Positions 51,603 to 59,557 of a DNA stretch of 59,934 bases are shown here, in pieces; the first letter of the stretch is position 1; each line of letters begins with the position of its first letter. A program made the translations under genes and the position numbers. This stretch comes from JABCPE02 sp963509715 (lineage in GTDB: Bacteria; Bacteroidota; Bacteroidia; Flavobacteriales; Weeksellaceae). The stretch covers positions 1 to 59,934 of the forward strand of contig CAUPCB010000006.1 in NCBI GenBank assembly GCA_963509715.1. The letters are read 5' to 3'. Under the pieces are notes generated by a model. It saw only the letters and a program-made list of their open reading frames with translations, was not told the DNA's origin and did no database searches.

Positions 51603-53759
51603 ATGAGTAATAAACCTCAAGCAATTACAGAAACTATCGTACTGAAAGACGGTAGAGAAGTTACCATAGAAACTGGTAAATTAGCAAAACAAGCTGATGG
51701 TGCAGTAGTGGTAAAAATGGGCGGAACTATGCTTTTAGCAACGGTGGTAGCCGCAAAAGATGCAAATCCAGGGGTGGATTTCCTACCTTTGACAGTAGAT
51801 TACAGAGAAAAATTTTCCGCAGCAGGGCGTGTTCCAGGGAACTTTTTCAGAAGAGAGTCTAAGCCTTCTGATGATGAAGTATTGACAATGAGACTAGTGG
51901 ACAGAGTAATGCGTCCGCTTTTCCCAGAGGATTTCCATGCAGAAGTACAGGTGATGATTTCCTTGATTTCCTACGATGGAAAAGTGATGCCAGATTCTTT
52001 GGCAGGGCTGGCAGCTTCAGCAGCAGTGGCTATTACAGATATACCTTTTAATGGACCTTTCTCAGAGGTTAGAGTGATTAAAAAAGATGGAGTTTTGAGC
52101 ATTAATCCAAGCTGGGAAACTCTACAAAGTGGAGTAGAGCTGGACATTATGGTAGGGGCTTCTAAAGACTCAATCGTAATGGTAGAAGGGGAAATGGACG
52201 AAATCACTGAGCAGGAAATGATAGAAGCTATTTCTTTCGCTCATGAAGAAATTAAAATCCAGATAGAAGCTCAGGAGAGATTGGCAGCAAGAATAGAAAA
52301 AGCTCAAACAAAGAGAGAATACTGCCACGAAACTCATGATGAAGAACTGAGAAAGGAAATCTGGGATTATGCTTACCAAAGATATTACGATATAGCAAAA
52401 GACCCATCTGCAAAGCACGAGAGAAGTGATAAATTCAGCGCGGTGGTAGATGAGTTCTTAGAAAAATATACAGAAGAGGAATTGGAAGAAAAAGAAGTTT
52501 TAGCAAAAACTTACTTCCATGATGTGCAGAAAGAGGCAGTTCGCCAGTTGATTTTGAATGAAAACATCCGTCTTGATGGTAGAAATAATCAGCAGATAAG
52601 ACCTATTTGGTGTGAGGTGGATTACCTTCCAGCGGCTCACGGTTCTTCTATCTTTACAAGAGGGGAAACTCAGTCTTTGACTACGGTAACGCTTGGTTCT
52701 TTATTGGATGCCAACAGAATAGATTCTGTAATTTCTCAGCATGATGAGAGATTCTTCCTTCACTATAATTTCCCTCCGTTCTCTACAGGGGAAGCGAGAC
52801 CATTGAGAGGAACTTCTAGAAGAGAGATAGGACATGGGAACTTGGCTCAGAGAGCTTTAAAAGTGATGATTCCAGAGGAAACTCCATATACTATCAGAGT
52901 GGTTTCGGATATTTTGGAATCTAATGGTTCTTCTTCTATGGCAACGGTTTGTGCTGGGACAATGGCTCTTATGGATGCTGGTATTCAGATGAAAAAACCT
53001 GTTTCAGGAATTGCAATGGGACTGATTACAGATAAAGAATCTGGAAAATGGACAGTGCTTTCTGATATTTTAGGAGATGAAGACCACCTTGGAGATATGG
53101 ACTTTAAGGTAACAGGAACAGCAGAAGGAATCACGGCTTGTCAGATGGATATCAAAATCCAAGGACTTACTATGGATATCATGGAAAAAGCCCTAATGCA
53201 GGCGAGAGACGGTAGAATGCATATTTTAGGCGAAATGCTGAAAACTATAGATAAGCCAAATGCAGATGTGAAACCTCACGCTCCAAAACTTGTGATGATG
53301 GAGATTCCGAAAGATTTCATCGGTGCAGTAATTGGGCCTGGTGGTAAGATTATCCAGCAAATGCAGAAAGATACAGATACTGTAATCACGATAGAGGAGA
53401 GAGGAGAAATAGGACACATAGAAATTTCTGGAACAGATAGAGAAAAAATAAATGCAGCGATAGCTCAGATTAACGAGATTACTTTCGTGCCTGTGATTGG
53501 CGAAGTTTATAAAGGTAAAGTCGTTAAAGTAATGGAGTTCGGAGCATTTATCCAGTTGGCTAAGGGAACAGAAGGTCTTCTTCATATCTCTGAAATAGCA
53601 TGGGAAAGAACTGAAAAAGTACCATATAAAGAAGGCGATGAAGTAGAAGTGAAATTCATGGGCTATGATGACAGAAAGAAAATGAGACTTTCTAGAAAAG
53701 TTCTTTTACCAAAACCTCCAAAACCAGAGAAAAAAGAAGATAAAACAAACGATAAATAG
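51603..53759 (+). CDS. pnp: Polyribonucleotide nucleotidyltransferase (PNPase)
   Basis: The 718-residue protein has two RNase PH domains (about 1-215 and 315-545; FFRRESKPSDDEVLTMRLVD, RGETQSLTTVTLGS, GTSRREIGHGNLAQRAL), a KH domain (about 560-615, IGAVIGPGGKIIQQM) and an S1 domain (about 625-695). It degrades RNA phosphorolytically from the 3' end. Length and motif order are standard. The leader suggests RNA-level control. Confidence 0.97.
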   Translation: MSNKPQAITETIVLKDGREVTIETGKLAKQADGAVVVKMGGTMLLATVVAAKDANPGVDFLPLTVDYREKFSAAGRVPGNFFRRESKPSDDEVLTMRLVDRVMRPLFPEDFHAEVQVMISLISYDGKVMPDSLAGLAASAAVAITDIPFNGPFSEVRVIKKDGVLSINPSWETLQSGVELDIMVGASKDSIVMVEGEMDEITEQEMIEAISFAHEEIKIQIEAQERLAARIEKAQTKREYCHETHDEELRKEIWDYAYQRYYDIAKDPSAKHERSDKFSAVVDEFLEKYTEEELEEKEVLAKTYFHDVQKEAVRQLILNENIRLDGRNNQQIRPIWCEVDYLPAAHGSSIFTRGETQSLTTVTLGSLLDANRIDSVISQHDERFFLHYNFPPFSTGEARPLRGTSRREIGHGNLAQRALKVMIPEETPYTIRVVSDILESNGSSSMATVCAGTMALMDAGIQMKKPVSGIAMGLITDKESGKWTVLSDILGDEDHLGDMDFKVTGTAEGITACQMDIKIQGLTMDIMEKALMQARDGRMHILGEMLKTIDKPNADVKPHAPKLVMMEIPKDFIGAVIGPGGKIIQQMQKDTDTVITIEERGEIGHIEISGTDREKINAAIAQINEITFVPVIGEVYKGKVVKVMEFGAFIQLAKGTEGLLHISEIAWERTEKVPYKEGDEVEVKFMGYDDRKKMRLSRKVLLPKPPKPEKKEDKTNDK

Positions 53760-53774
53760 TTTTAAACCAAAAAC

Positions 53775-53804
53775 AAAAAACTCTCACATTGATGAGAGTT
53801 TTTT
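53775..53804 (+). terminator. pnp terminator
   Basis: A perfect 12-bp stem AAAAAACTCTCA/TGAGAGTTTTTT with a six-base loop. Confidence 0.85.
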
Positions 53805-53813
53805 ATTAAATAA

Positions 53814-53821
53814 TACATTTG
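53814..53821 (+). promoter_or_regulatory. -7 element abutting the SUI1 gene
   Basis: TACATTTG matches TAnnTTTG and ends three bases before the ATG at 53825, so the transcript may be leaderless. Confidence 0.6.
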
Positions 53822-53824
53822 ATT

Positions 53825-54148
53825 ATGGATTTACGAGACCAGCTGAAGAATCTTTTTCCAGACCATGTAGAGCAGAACTTCCAGATGCCCGAAGAACAGC
53901 ACCAGCAGCGAGAACCGCTCATCTGTAAATACGAAAAAAAAGGGAGAAACGGAAAGCCTGTCACTTTGATAGAAGGCTTCGAAGGTAGTGAGGAAGAACT
54001 AAAAAATATTTCCAAAAAAATAAAAACTACTTTGGGAATCGGTGGTTCGGAGAAGGAAGGTGTGATTATCATCCAAGGAGACAACCGCGATAAAATCATG
54101 AAAATCCTCTCCGATATGGGTTACAAAACCAAGAGAGTAGGAGGATAG
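53825..54148 (+). CDS. SUI1/eIF1-like translation factor (YciH-like)
   Basis: The 107-residue protein has a short N-terminal region (MDLRDQLKNLFPDHVEQ) and a SUI1 domain (about 34-107: KKGRNGKPVTLIEGFEGSEE, KTTLGIGGSEKEGVIIIQGD, ILSDMGYKTKRVGG). Such proteins resemble eIF1 and E. coli YciH and may affect start-codon selection or stress translation. The start is the ATG at 53825; an in-frame TTG at 53819 lies inside the -7 element. Confidence 0.9.
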   Translation: MDLRDQLKNLFPDHVEQNFQMPEEQHQQREPLICKYEKKGRNGKPVTLIEGFEGSEEELKNISKKIKTTLGIGGSEKEGVIIIQGDNRDKIMKILSDMGYKTKRVGG

Positions 54149-54193
54149 AACCTCAGAAAAGAACATTATCGGTAAGAAATCAATAAAATTCCT

Positions 54194-54201
54194 TACCTTT
54201 G
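54194..54201 (+). promoter_or_regulatory. -7 element of the uridine phosphorylase gene
   Basis: TACCTTTG matches TAnnTTTG and ends 41 bases before the ATG. Confidence 0.65.
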
Positions 54202-54242
54202 GGAAGTTTAAATTTAAAATCGAATAAAAAAAGAAAATTATT

Positions 54243-55097
54243 ATGGTAAATAAATTAGCAGCCTCAGAATTGGTTTTAAATCCAGATGGAAGTGTATATC
54301 ATCTGAATCTTCAGCCGGAAGATATCGCAGAAAAAATTCTTTTGGTGGGTGACCCAGACCGTGTTCCAAAGGTTTCACAATACTTTGATAAAGTAGAAAT
54401 TAAGAAAAATAAAAGAGAATTTTACACATATACAGGAACACTCAGAGGAGAGCGAATCACGGTAATGTCTACGGGTATCGGTACGGAAAACATTGATATC
54501 GTGATGAATGAGCTGGATGCTTTGGTGAATATTGATTTGAAAAACAAAGAATTTAAATCAGAGCACAAGGCTTTGCAGCTGTTCCGTATGGGAACTTGTG
54601 GAAGCGTAAATCCTGAAGTAGAGGTAGATAACATGCTGGTTACACAGAATGTGGTAGGTCTTGATGGACTGCTTCATTTCTACAAAGATTATCAGTTTGA
54701 GAATGAATTTAGCAAAAATTTCTTGGCAAAATTCCCATACGAAAAGATAAAACCGATGCTTTATTTCTCGGAATGGGCAGAGAGCCAGTATGAATATTTT
54801 AAAGATGCAAAATATGTAGGAAATACAGCGACTTTCCCAGGGTTTTATGCACCGCAGGGAAGACAACTGAGACTGAGAGCTGTGGATGACCAGTTTTTGG
54901 AAGTGCTGAATGATTTAGGAGTTACTAACTTTGAAATGGAAACTTCGGCTATCTATGGAATGTCTAAATTATTGGGACACAAGGCGATTACTATTAATAA
55001 TGTGATTGCAAACAGAAGAAGAGGAGAGTTCGCAGCAGACCACCATAAATCTGAAAAAATGATGATAGAATGGGTGCTGGAGAGAATAATTAAATAA
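54243..55097 (+). CDS. Nucleoside phosphorylase, uridine phosphorylase-like
   Basis: The 284-residue protein has the PNP/UDP family motifs LLVGDPDRVPKVSQYF, MSTGIGTENIDIVMNEL, RMGTCGSVNPEV and FEMETSAIYGMSKL. It should cleave uridine (or a related nucleoside) with phosphate; upp at 30.8 kb can salvage the uracil. The HMG-CoA synthase gene follows by 29 bases without a clear terminator. Confidence 0.88.
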   Translation: MVNKLAASELVLNPDGSVYHLNLQPEDIAEKILLVGDPDRVPKVSQYFDKVEIKKNKREFYTYTGTLRGERITVMSTGIGTENIDIVMNELDALVNIDLKNKEFKSEHKALQLFRMGTCGSVNPEVEVDNMLVTQNVVGLDGLLHFYKDYQFENEFSKNFLAKFPYEKIKPMLYFSEWAESQYEYFKDAKYVGNTATFPGFYAPQGRQLRLRAVDDQFLEVLNDLGVTNFEMETSAIYGMSKLLGHKAITINNVIANRRRGEFAADHHKSEKMMIEWVLERIIK

Positions 55098-55126
55098 GAA
55101 AAAAATAAAAACCAGAGAATCAAAGT

Positions 55127-56443
55127 ATGAAATATGGAATTGAGGCGGCAAGTTTCTATGTGCCGTCGCTCTATTTGAATATCAATGAGTTAGCTGAAAA
55201 TAGAGAAATAGATTCGGCTAAGTTAGAAAAAGGTCTTGGGCTTCACAAGATGGCTCTTCCTGATGTGCACGAAGATACGGCAACTTTCGCGGCAGAGGCT
55301 CTTCTGAAGCTCATAAAAGACTACAATATCCAGCCCAAAGATATTGCAAGGATTTATTTAGGAACGGAAAGTGCCTTGGATGCCGCAAAACCTACTGCTA
55401 CCTATGCGGTGCAAATGGTGGAGCAGGTGCTGGGCGAGAGGTGTTTTGGGAATTGTGATGTGGTGGATATGACTTTTGCCTGTATTGGCGGGGTGGATGC
55501 ATTGCAGACTTGTTTGGATTTTGTGAAAGTTAATCCTGATAAAAAAGCTGTGGTAATCGCTTCCGATTATGCAAAATATGAACTGAAATCAACTGGCGAA
55601 TATACGCAGGGCGCTGGCGCAGTGGCTTTATTGATTTCAGCGAAACCAAATTTGCTGGAAATAGAAGGGAAATGGGGAGTAGCCACGGAGAGCGTTTTTG
55701 ATTTCTTCAAACCAAGGAGAGAAATTGCTAAATCAGACCTCAAAAACGTGCCAGAAAATGCACCTGACAAAATGGAAATTTTCTCCGATGAACCAGTTTT
55801 TGATGGGCAGTATTCTAATCAATGCTACCAAAATAGAATTAGGGAAGCTTATGAACATTACAAAGTTCAAAATTCTTTGGTGAAACCCTATGAAAACTGG
55901 CATTATCTGATTTTTCATCTGCCGTATGCATTCCATGGAAAGAGGGTTTTCACAGAGTTGTACAGCATAGAAAACAACCTGCCTTACACGACTGATGAAG
56001 AGAAAAAAGCCCTTGCCAAGTCTGAAGAATATTTGGATTTTATAAAGCAAAAAATAGAGCCGTCGCAGAGAGCAAGTTCTGAGATAGGAAACCTCTATAC
56101 AGCCTCTGTTTTCATGGCGCTGTTGTCTGCATTGCAGGTGTCTTTTGACAGGGAAGAGGAACTTTCAGGAAAGGAATTAGGCTTTTTGGCTTATGGAAGC
56201 GGTTCTAAATCCAAGGTTTTTTCAGGGAAAATAAATGAAAACTGGAAATCTGTTGTGGAAAAATGGCAGCTTTTTGAAACCCTTGGAAATAGAAAAGCGG
56301 TGGATTTTTCAACTTATGAAAAACTTCATAGAAAACAGCTGAAAACTTCCGTAAATCCTAATTATAAAGGCTTTGGATTAGTAGAAATAGAGAGAGAAAA
56401 TCCGCTTTCTTATGGAGCGAGAAAGTACCAATTCAAGGGGTGA
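55127..56443 (+). CDS. Hydroxymethylglutaryl-CoA synthase
   Basis: The 438-residue thiolase-fold enzyme shows the HMG-CoA synthase residues: LGTESALDAAKPTATY (general base Glu), VDMTFACIGGVDALQ (nucleophile Cys) and FHLPYAFHGKRVF (His). It condenses acetyl-CoA with acetoacetyl-CoA at the entry of the mevalonate pathway, matching the mevalonate kinase gene at 48.7 kb. Length is a little above the bacterial 380-400 average. A lipoprotein gene follows by six bases. Confidence 0.9.
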   Translation: MKYGIEAASFYVPSLYLNINELAENREIDSAKLEKGLGLHKMALPDVHEDTATFAAEALLKLIKDYNIQPKDIARIYLGTESALDAAKPTATYAVQMVEQVLGERCFGNCDVVDMTFACIGGVDALQTCLDFVKVNPDKKAVVIASDYAKYELKSTGEYTQGAGAVALLISAKPNLLEIEGKWGVATESVFDFFKPRREIAKSDLKNVPENAPDKMEIFSDEPVFDGQYSNQCYQNRIREAYEHYKVQNSLVKPYENWHYLIFHLPYAFHGKRVFTELYSIENNLPYTTDEEKKALAKSEEYLDFIKQKIEPSQRASSEIGNLYTASVFMALLSALQVSFDREEELSGKELGFLAYGSGSKSKVFSGKINENWKSVVEKWQLFETLGNRKAVDFSTYEKLHRKQLKTSVNPNYKGFGLVEIERENPLSYGARKYQFKG

Positions 56444-56449
56444 ATTTAG

Positions 56450-56860
56450 ATGAAATTTTATTTTGTTTTTTTGATAGGACTGATTTCTTTTTCCTGTAAA
56501 GAGAAAGAAATAGAATTTTATCAATCCGAAACAATGAATTTGGTTTTGGTTAAAAATTTACCCAAAAATGATTCTTTGCTGAAAGAAGAGCTGAAAAAAT
56601 ATTTAATAAGCCAAAAAATAGAATATACAGAAATTTATGAATATTCATGGGATACAGAATATTTTTTGACTCACGAGGAAGATGATGGAGGACCTACAAG
56701 CTCACATTTTTTAGATTTACACCAAGAAGAAAGGGGAATCGCATATTTTTATAAGGAAAAATGTAAGAATGATTCTCTTAAAACCATAGGAGTGATAAGA
56801 TATTATGATAAGTATGGGTATTTTTACCACCCAGATACTATTATAGGCAAGTGTAAATAA
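56450..56860 (+). CDS. Small lipoprotein of unknown function
   Basis: The 136-residue protein has a lipobox ISFSC (Cys near 16) followed by a charged, tyrosine-rich domain (IEYTEIYEYSWDTEYFLTHE, then RGIAYFYKEKC). Four cysteines in total may matter. I do not recognise the family. It is six bases downstream of HMG-CoA synthase and has A+T-richer codons than that gene. Confidence 0.7.
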   Translation: MKFYFVFLIGLISFSCKEKEIEFYQSETMNLVLVKNLPKNDSLLKEELKKYLISQKIEYTEIYEYSWDTEYFLTHEEDDGGPTSSHFLDLHQEERGIAYFYKEKCKNDSLKTIGVIRYYDKYGYFYHPDTIIGKCK

Positions 56861-56890
56861 AAAATAATTGCCTCAAACAAAAAAAATAAT

Positions 56891-56898
56891 TACTTTTG
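56891..56898 (+). promoter_or_regulatory. -7 element abutting dnaX
   Basis: TACTTTTG matches TAnnTTTG and ends four bases before the dnaX ATG at 56903, implying a nearly leaderless mRNA. Confidence 0.6.
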
Positions 56899-56902
56899 TC
56901 GA

Positions 56903-57985
56903 ATGGAAAATTTCATTGTATCAGCGAGAAAATATCGTCCACAGGAGTTTGACTCCGTTGTGGGGCAGTCTCATATTACGGATACTTTGGAACATGCCAT
57001 AGAGAATAATCAGCTTGCACAGGCTCTGCTTTTCTGTGGGCCTCGTGGGGTAGGAAAAACCACTTGTGCAAGGATTTTAGCGAGAAAAATCAATGAAAAA
57101 TCAGGAGCAACTGATGAAGAAGGCTTCGCGTTTAATATTTACGAATTAGATGCAGCGTCTAATAACTCGGTGGATGATATTCGGCATTTGATAGACCAAG
57201 TGCGTTTTGCACCGCAGGTAGGGCAGTATAAGGTGTACATCATAGATGAGGTGCATATGCTCTCTCAGGCGGCTTTCAATGCTTTTCTGAAAACATTGGA
57301 AGAACCACCAGCACACGCTATTTTCATTTTAGCGACTACGGAAAAACATAAGATTATCCCAACGATTCTTTCTCGTTGCCAAATCTATGATTTCAAGAGA
57401 ATTACGATAGAGGATATCCAAAATCATTTAAAGAAAATAGCCGAAAAAGAAGGGATAGCTTACGAAGATGATGCCCTGTTTCTTATTGCCCAAAAGGCAG
57501 ATGGTGCCTTGCGCGATGCATTGTCTATTTTTGACAGGCTGACTACTTTTTCGCAGAAGAATATTACCCTTGCAAACGCTGCCGAAATTCTTAATATATT
57601 GGATTATGACCAATATTTGCAAGTGGCTGATTTAGCGAAAGAAAACGATATTCCTGCTATTTTAGCGAAATTTGATGAGATTGTTAAAAAAGGTTTTGAC
57701 CCGCATATCTTTATCGCTGGGCTCGGCAGTCATTTCAGAGATCTGATGCTGGCGCAGAATCCTTCCACTTTGGCTTTAATAGAAATTGGCGAAAATACCA
57801 AAGCAAAGTATGCTGAACAGAGCCAAAAATGGACAGCGCAACAGCTCATCAATGCGATAGAAATCTGCAATCATGCAGATATTAACTATAAAAATTCCAA
57901 AAATCCACGCCTTACGGTGGAGATTGCCCTTATGCAGCTTGCCAGCCTTACCGCTGTGGATATGGATAAAAAAAAAAGTTCTTAA
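56903..57985 (+). CDS. dnaX: DNA polymerase III clamp-loader subunit, short (gamma-like) frame
   Basis: This 360-codon frame holds clamp-loader domains I-III: ARKYRPQEFDSVVGQ, the Walker A GPRGVGKTTCARILA (near 47), DEVHMLSQAAFNAFLKTLEE (Walker B), the sensor ATTEKHKIIPTILSRCQ and ADGALRDALSIFDRL. The four zinc-binding cysteines usual between Walker A and ELDAASNN are absent, which I recall as typical of Flavobacteriia. The stop TAA comes directly after a run of ten A (57968-57977). The product resembles E. coli gamma and should be able to load clamps. See the next two entries for the -1 frame. Confidence 0.92.
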   Translation: MENFIVSARKYRPQEFDSVVGQSHITDTLEHAIENNQLAQALLFCGPRGVGKTTCARILARKINEKSGATDEEGFAFNIYELDAASNNSVDDIRHLIDQVRFAPQVGQYKVYIIDEVHMLSQAAFNAFLKTLEEPPAHAIFILATTEKHKIIPTILSRCQIYDFKRITIEDIQNHLKKIAEKEGIAYEDDALFLIAQKADGALRDALSIFDRLTTFSQKNITLANAAEILNILDYDQYLQVADLAKENDIPAILAKFDEIVKKGFDPHIFIAGLGSHFRDLMLAQNPSTLALIEIGENTKAKYAEQSQKWTAQQLINAIEICNHADINYKNSKNPRLTVEIALMQLASLTAVDMDKKKSS

Positions 57986-58028
57986 TACTGGTTCCGCCGT
58001 TTCGTGATGTAGAAAAACTACGAGAACC
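57968..58028 (+). promoter_or_regulatory. Putative -1 frameshift or slippage signal in dnaX
   Basis: Ten A (57968-57977) include the slippery heptamer A AAA AAA in the zero frame. The zero-frame stop TAA is at 57983-57985. A hairpin can form 12 bases past the A run: GGTTC (57990-57994) with GAACC (58024-58028), with an inner GTAG/CTAC (58009-58012 with 58018-58021). E. coli dnaX uses A AAA AAG with a downstream stem, and Thermus dnaX uses a nine-A run for transcriptional slippage. Confidence 0.6.
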
Positions 58029-58590
58029 TGCTCTTAAAAAATCTGAAGCGCCAGCGCCGAAAACTCTTACAACAGAGGAAATCACAAAATTAGAAGTAAA
58101 AAAAGCTGCCCAGCCAATAGGCAGAAATATAAAGGAATCTTCTGAATTTTCCATTAAAAAACATATGGAAAAGAAGGAGAAAGAAGACGAACTAAATCTT
58201 TTTTCCGAAACGGAAGAAAACCTTCCTGACCATCATTTCACGGAAACTGACCTGCAAACAGAATGGCGCAATTTTCTAAAAGACCTCTCAGTGAGTGATA
58301 TAGTGGCGTATAATGCGATAAGCTCCTTCCAGCTTCGTAAAGCAGATGAAAATCAGATAGAAGTTTTGTATTCTTCGGATAGTGCAAAACATGAATTTGA
58401 GAGAGTTCAGGCGGATTTTTTCAATCACTTTAAACACAAAGTAAATAATTTCAAAATAGAAATCCTCTACAAGGCAGACACCAGCCTAAAAAGGGAAGTG
58501 GTCACGAAGCGAAAAATTTTTGATAAATTTGCTGAAATCAACCCAATTTTGAGGGATTTGGAAGATTTGATGAAATTTGATTTTTCTTAA
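57970..58590 (+). CDS. dnaX: dnaX -1 frame: tau-like C-terminal extension
   Basis: The -1 frame is open from 57970, just past a TAA at 57967-57969, to the TAA at 58588-58590. Joined to the upstream frame it gives about 562 residues, a normal full-length DnaX. It holds a proline/lysine-rich linker (KSEAPAPKT, near 373 of the joined chain), an acidic segment and a conserved-looking C-terminal domain (LQTEWRNFLKDLS to PILRDLEDLMKFDFS). It has no own start before the ATG at 58165. If it is not expressed by frameshifting, the gene would be disrupted, which is unlikely for dnaX unless only the short form is needed. Confidence 0.75.
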   Translation, partial: KKKFLILVPPFRDVEKLREPALKKSEAPAPKTLTTEEITKLEVKKAAQPIGRNIKESSEFSIKKHMEKKEKEDELNLFSETEENLPDHHFTETDLQTEWRNFLKDLSVSDIVAYNAISSFQLRKADENQIEVLYSSDSAKHEFERVQADFFNHFKHKVNNFKIEILYKADTSLKREVVTKRKIFDKFAEINPILRDLEDLMKFDFS

Positions 58591-58611
58591 AAAAAACTAA
58601 AAAATATTTTC

Positions 58612-59535
58612 TTGAAAAAAGGACTAATTATAAAATCAACAGGAAGCTGGTACCAAGTGCAGGAAATTGCAACAAACACCATCTACGAAGCCAGAATACG
58701 AGGGAAATTTAAGCTCCTAAAAACAAGGCTTACCAATCCGCTGGCAGTGGGAGATTTTGTGGAATTTGAATTGGAAAGCTCTGATGTTGCGTGGATTACG
58801 AAGATAGAACCAAGGAAAAATTATCTCATCCGAAAATCGGTCAATCTTTCCAAAGAAGCCCACATTATCGCTTCTAATATAGACACGGCGTGTTTTATTT
58901 TTACATTAAAATTCCCTGAAACTTCGCTCGGCTTTTTGGATCGTTTTTTGGTGTGCTGTGAGGCTTATAACATTCAGCCTTTGATTTTATTTAATAAAAT
59001 AGACACGCTTAACGCCGAAGAATTGGAACTTTTGGAAGACCTCCAGCAGCTTTATCAGAATATAGGCTACGAAACCCTGAAAATTTCTTCTGTTTCAGGA
59101 GAAAATATAGAAACCTTGAAAAACCTTTTGAAAGATAAGGTTTCGGTGTTTTTTGGTCACTCAGGAAGCGGAAAATCTACCCTGGTGAATACACTGGAAC
59201 CGACACTTGATTTGAAAACAGGCGAAATATCAGAGTCGCACCTCAAAGGGAAACATACGACTACTTTTGCACAGATGCATTTTTGGAGTTTTGGCGGAAG
59301 TGTTATTGACACGCCAGGAGTGCGAGAGTTTGCGATGGTGGATATAGAAAAAGAGGAAATTCAGCATTTTTTTCCAGAGATATTTGAGGAAGGGAAAAAT
59401 TGTAAATTTCATAACTGTCTGCATATCAATGAACCAAAATGCTCTGTTATAGCCCAATTAGAGGAAGGGAAAATATTGGAATCGAGATATTTGACTTATT
59501 TAAAATTGATGGAAGAAGCAGAAGAAAATAACTAA
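58612..59535 (+). CDS. rsgA: Ribosome small-subunit-dependent GTPase RsgA
   Basis: The 307-residue protein has an OB domain (1-70), a circularly permuted G domain (NKID near 138, G1 GHSGSGKSTLVNTL near 184, DTPGVREFAMVD near 239) and a zinc domain with CKFHNCLHINEPKC (near 264-277). It acts in 30S maturation. It appears to start with TTG at 58612, giving MKKGLIIKSTGSWY, which agrees with homologues; no ATG fits. It begins 21 bases after the dnaX -1 frame ends, so the two are likely co-transcribed. Confidence 0.93.
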   Translation: MKKGLIIKSTGSWYQVQEIATNTIYEARIRGKFKLLKTRLTNPLAVGDFVEFELESSDVAWITKIEPRKNYLIRKSVNLSKEAHIIASNIDTACFIFTLKFPETSLGFLDRFLVCCEAYNIQPLILFNKIDTLNAEELELLEDLQQLYQNIGYETLKISSVSGENIETLKNLLKDKVSVFFGHSGSGKSTLVNTLEPTLDLKTGEISESHLKGKHTTTFAQMHFWSFGGSVIDTPGVREFAMVDIEKEEIQHFFPEIFEEGKNCKFHNCLHINEPKCSVIAQLEEGKILESRYLTYLKLMEEAEENN

Positions 59536-59557
59536 TTATAAATTAAAATTTTAAAAA

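Noticed and set aside
57968..57985. Treating dnaX as a pseudogene
   Set aside because: The two parts are otherwise intact and meet exactly at a slippery A run, matching known functional dnaX architecture. A sequencing error is still possible and is stated as such.
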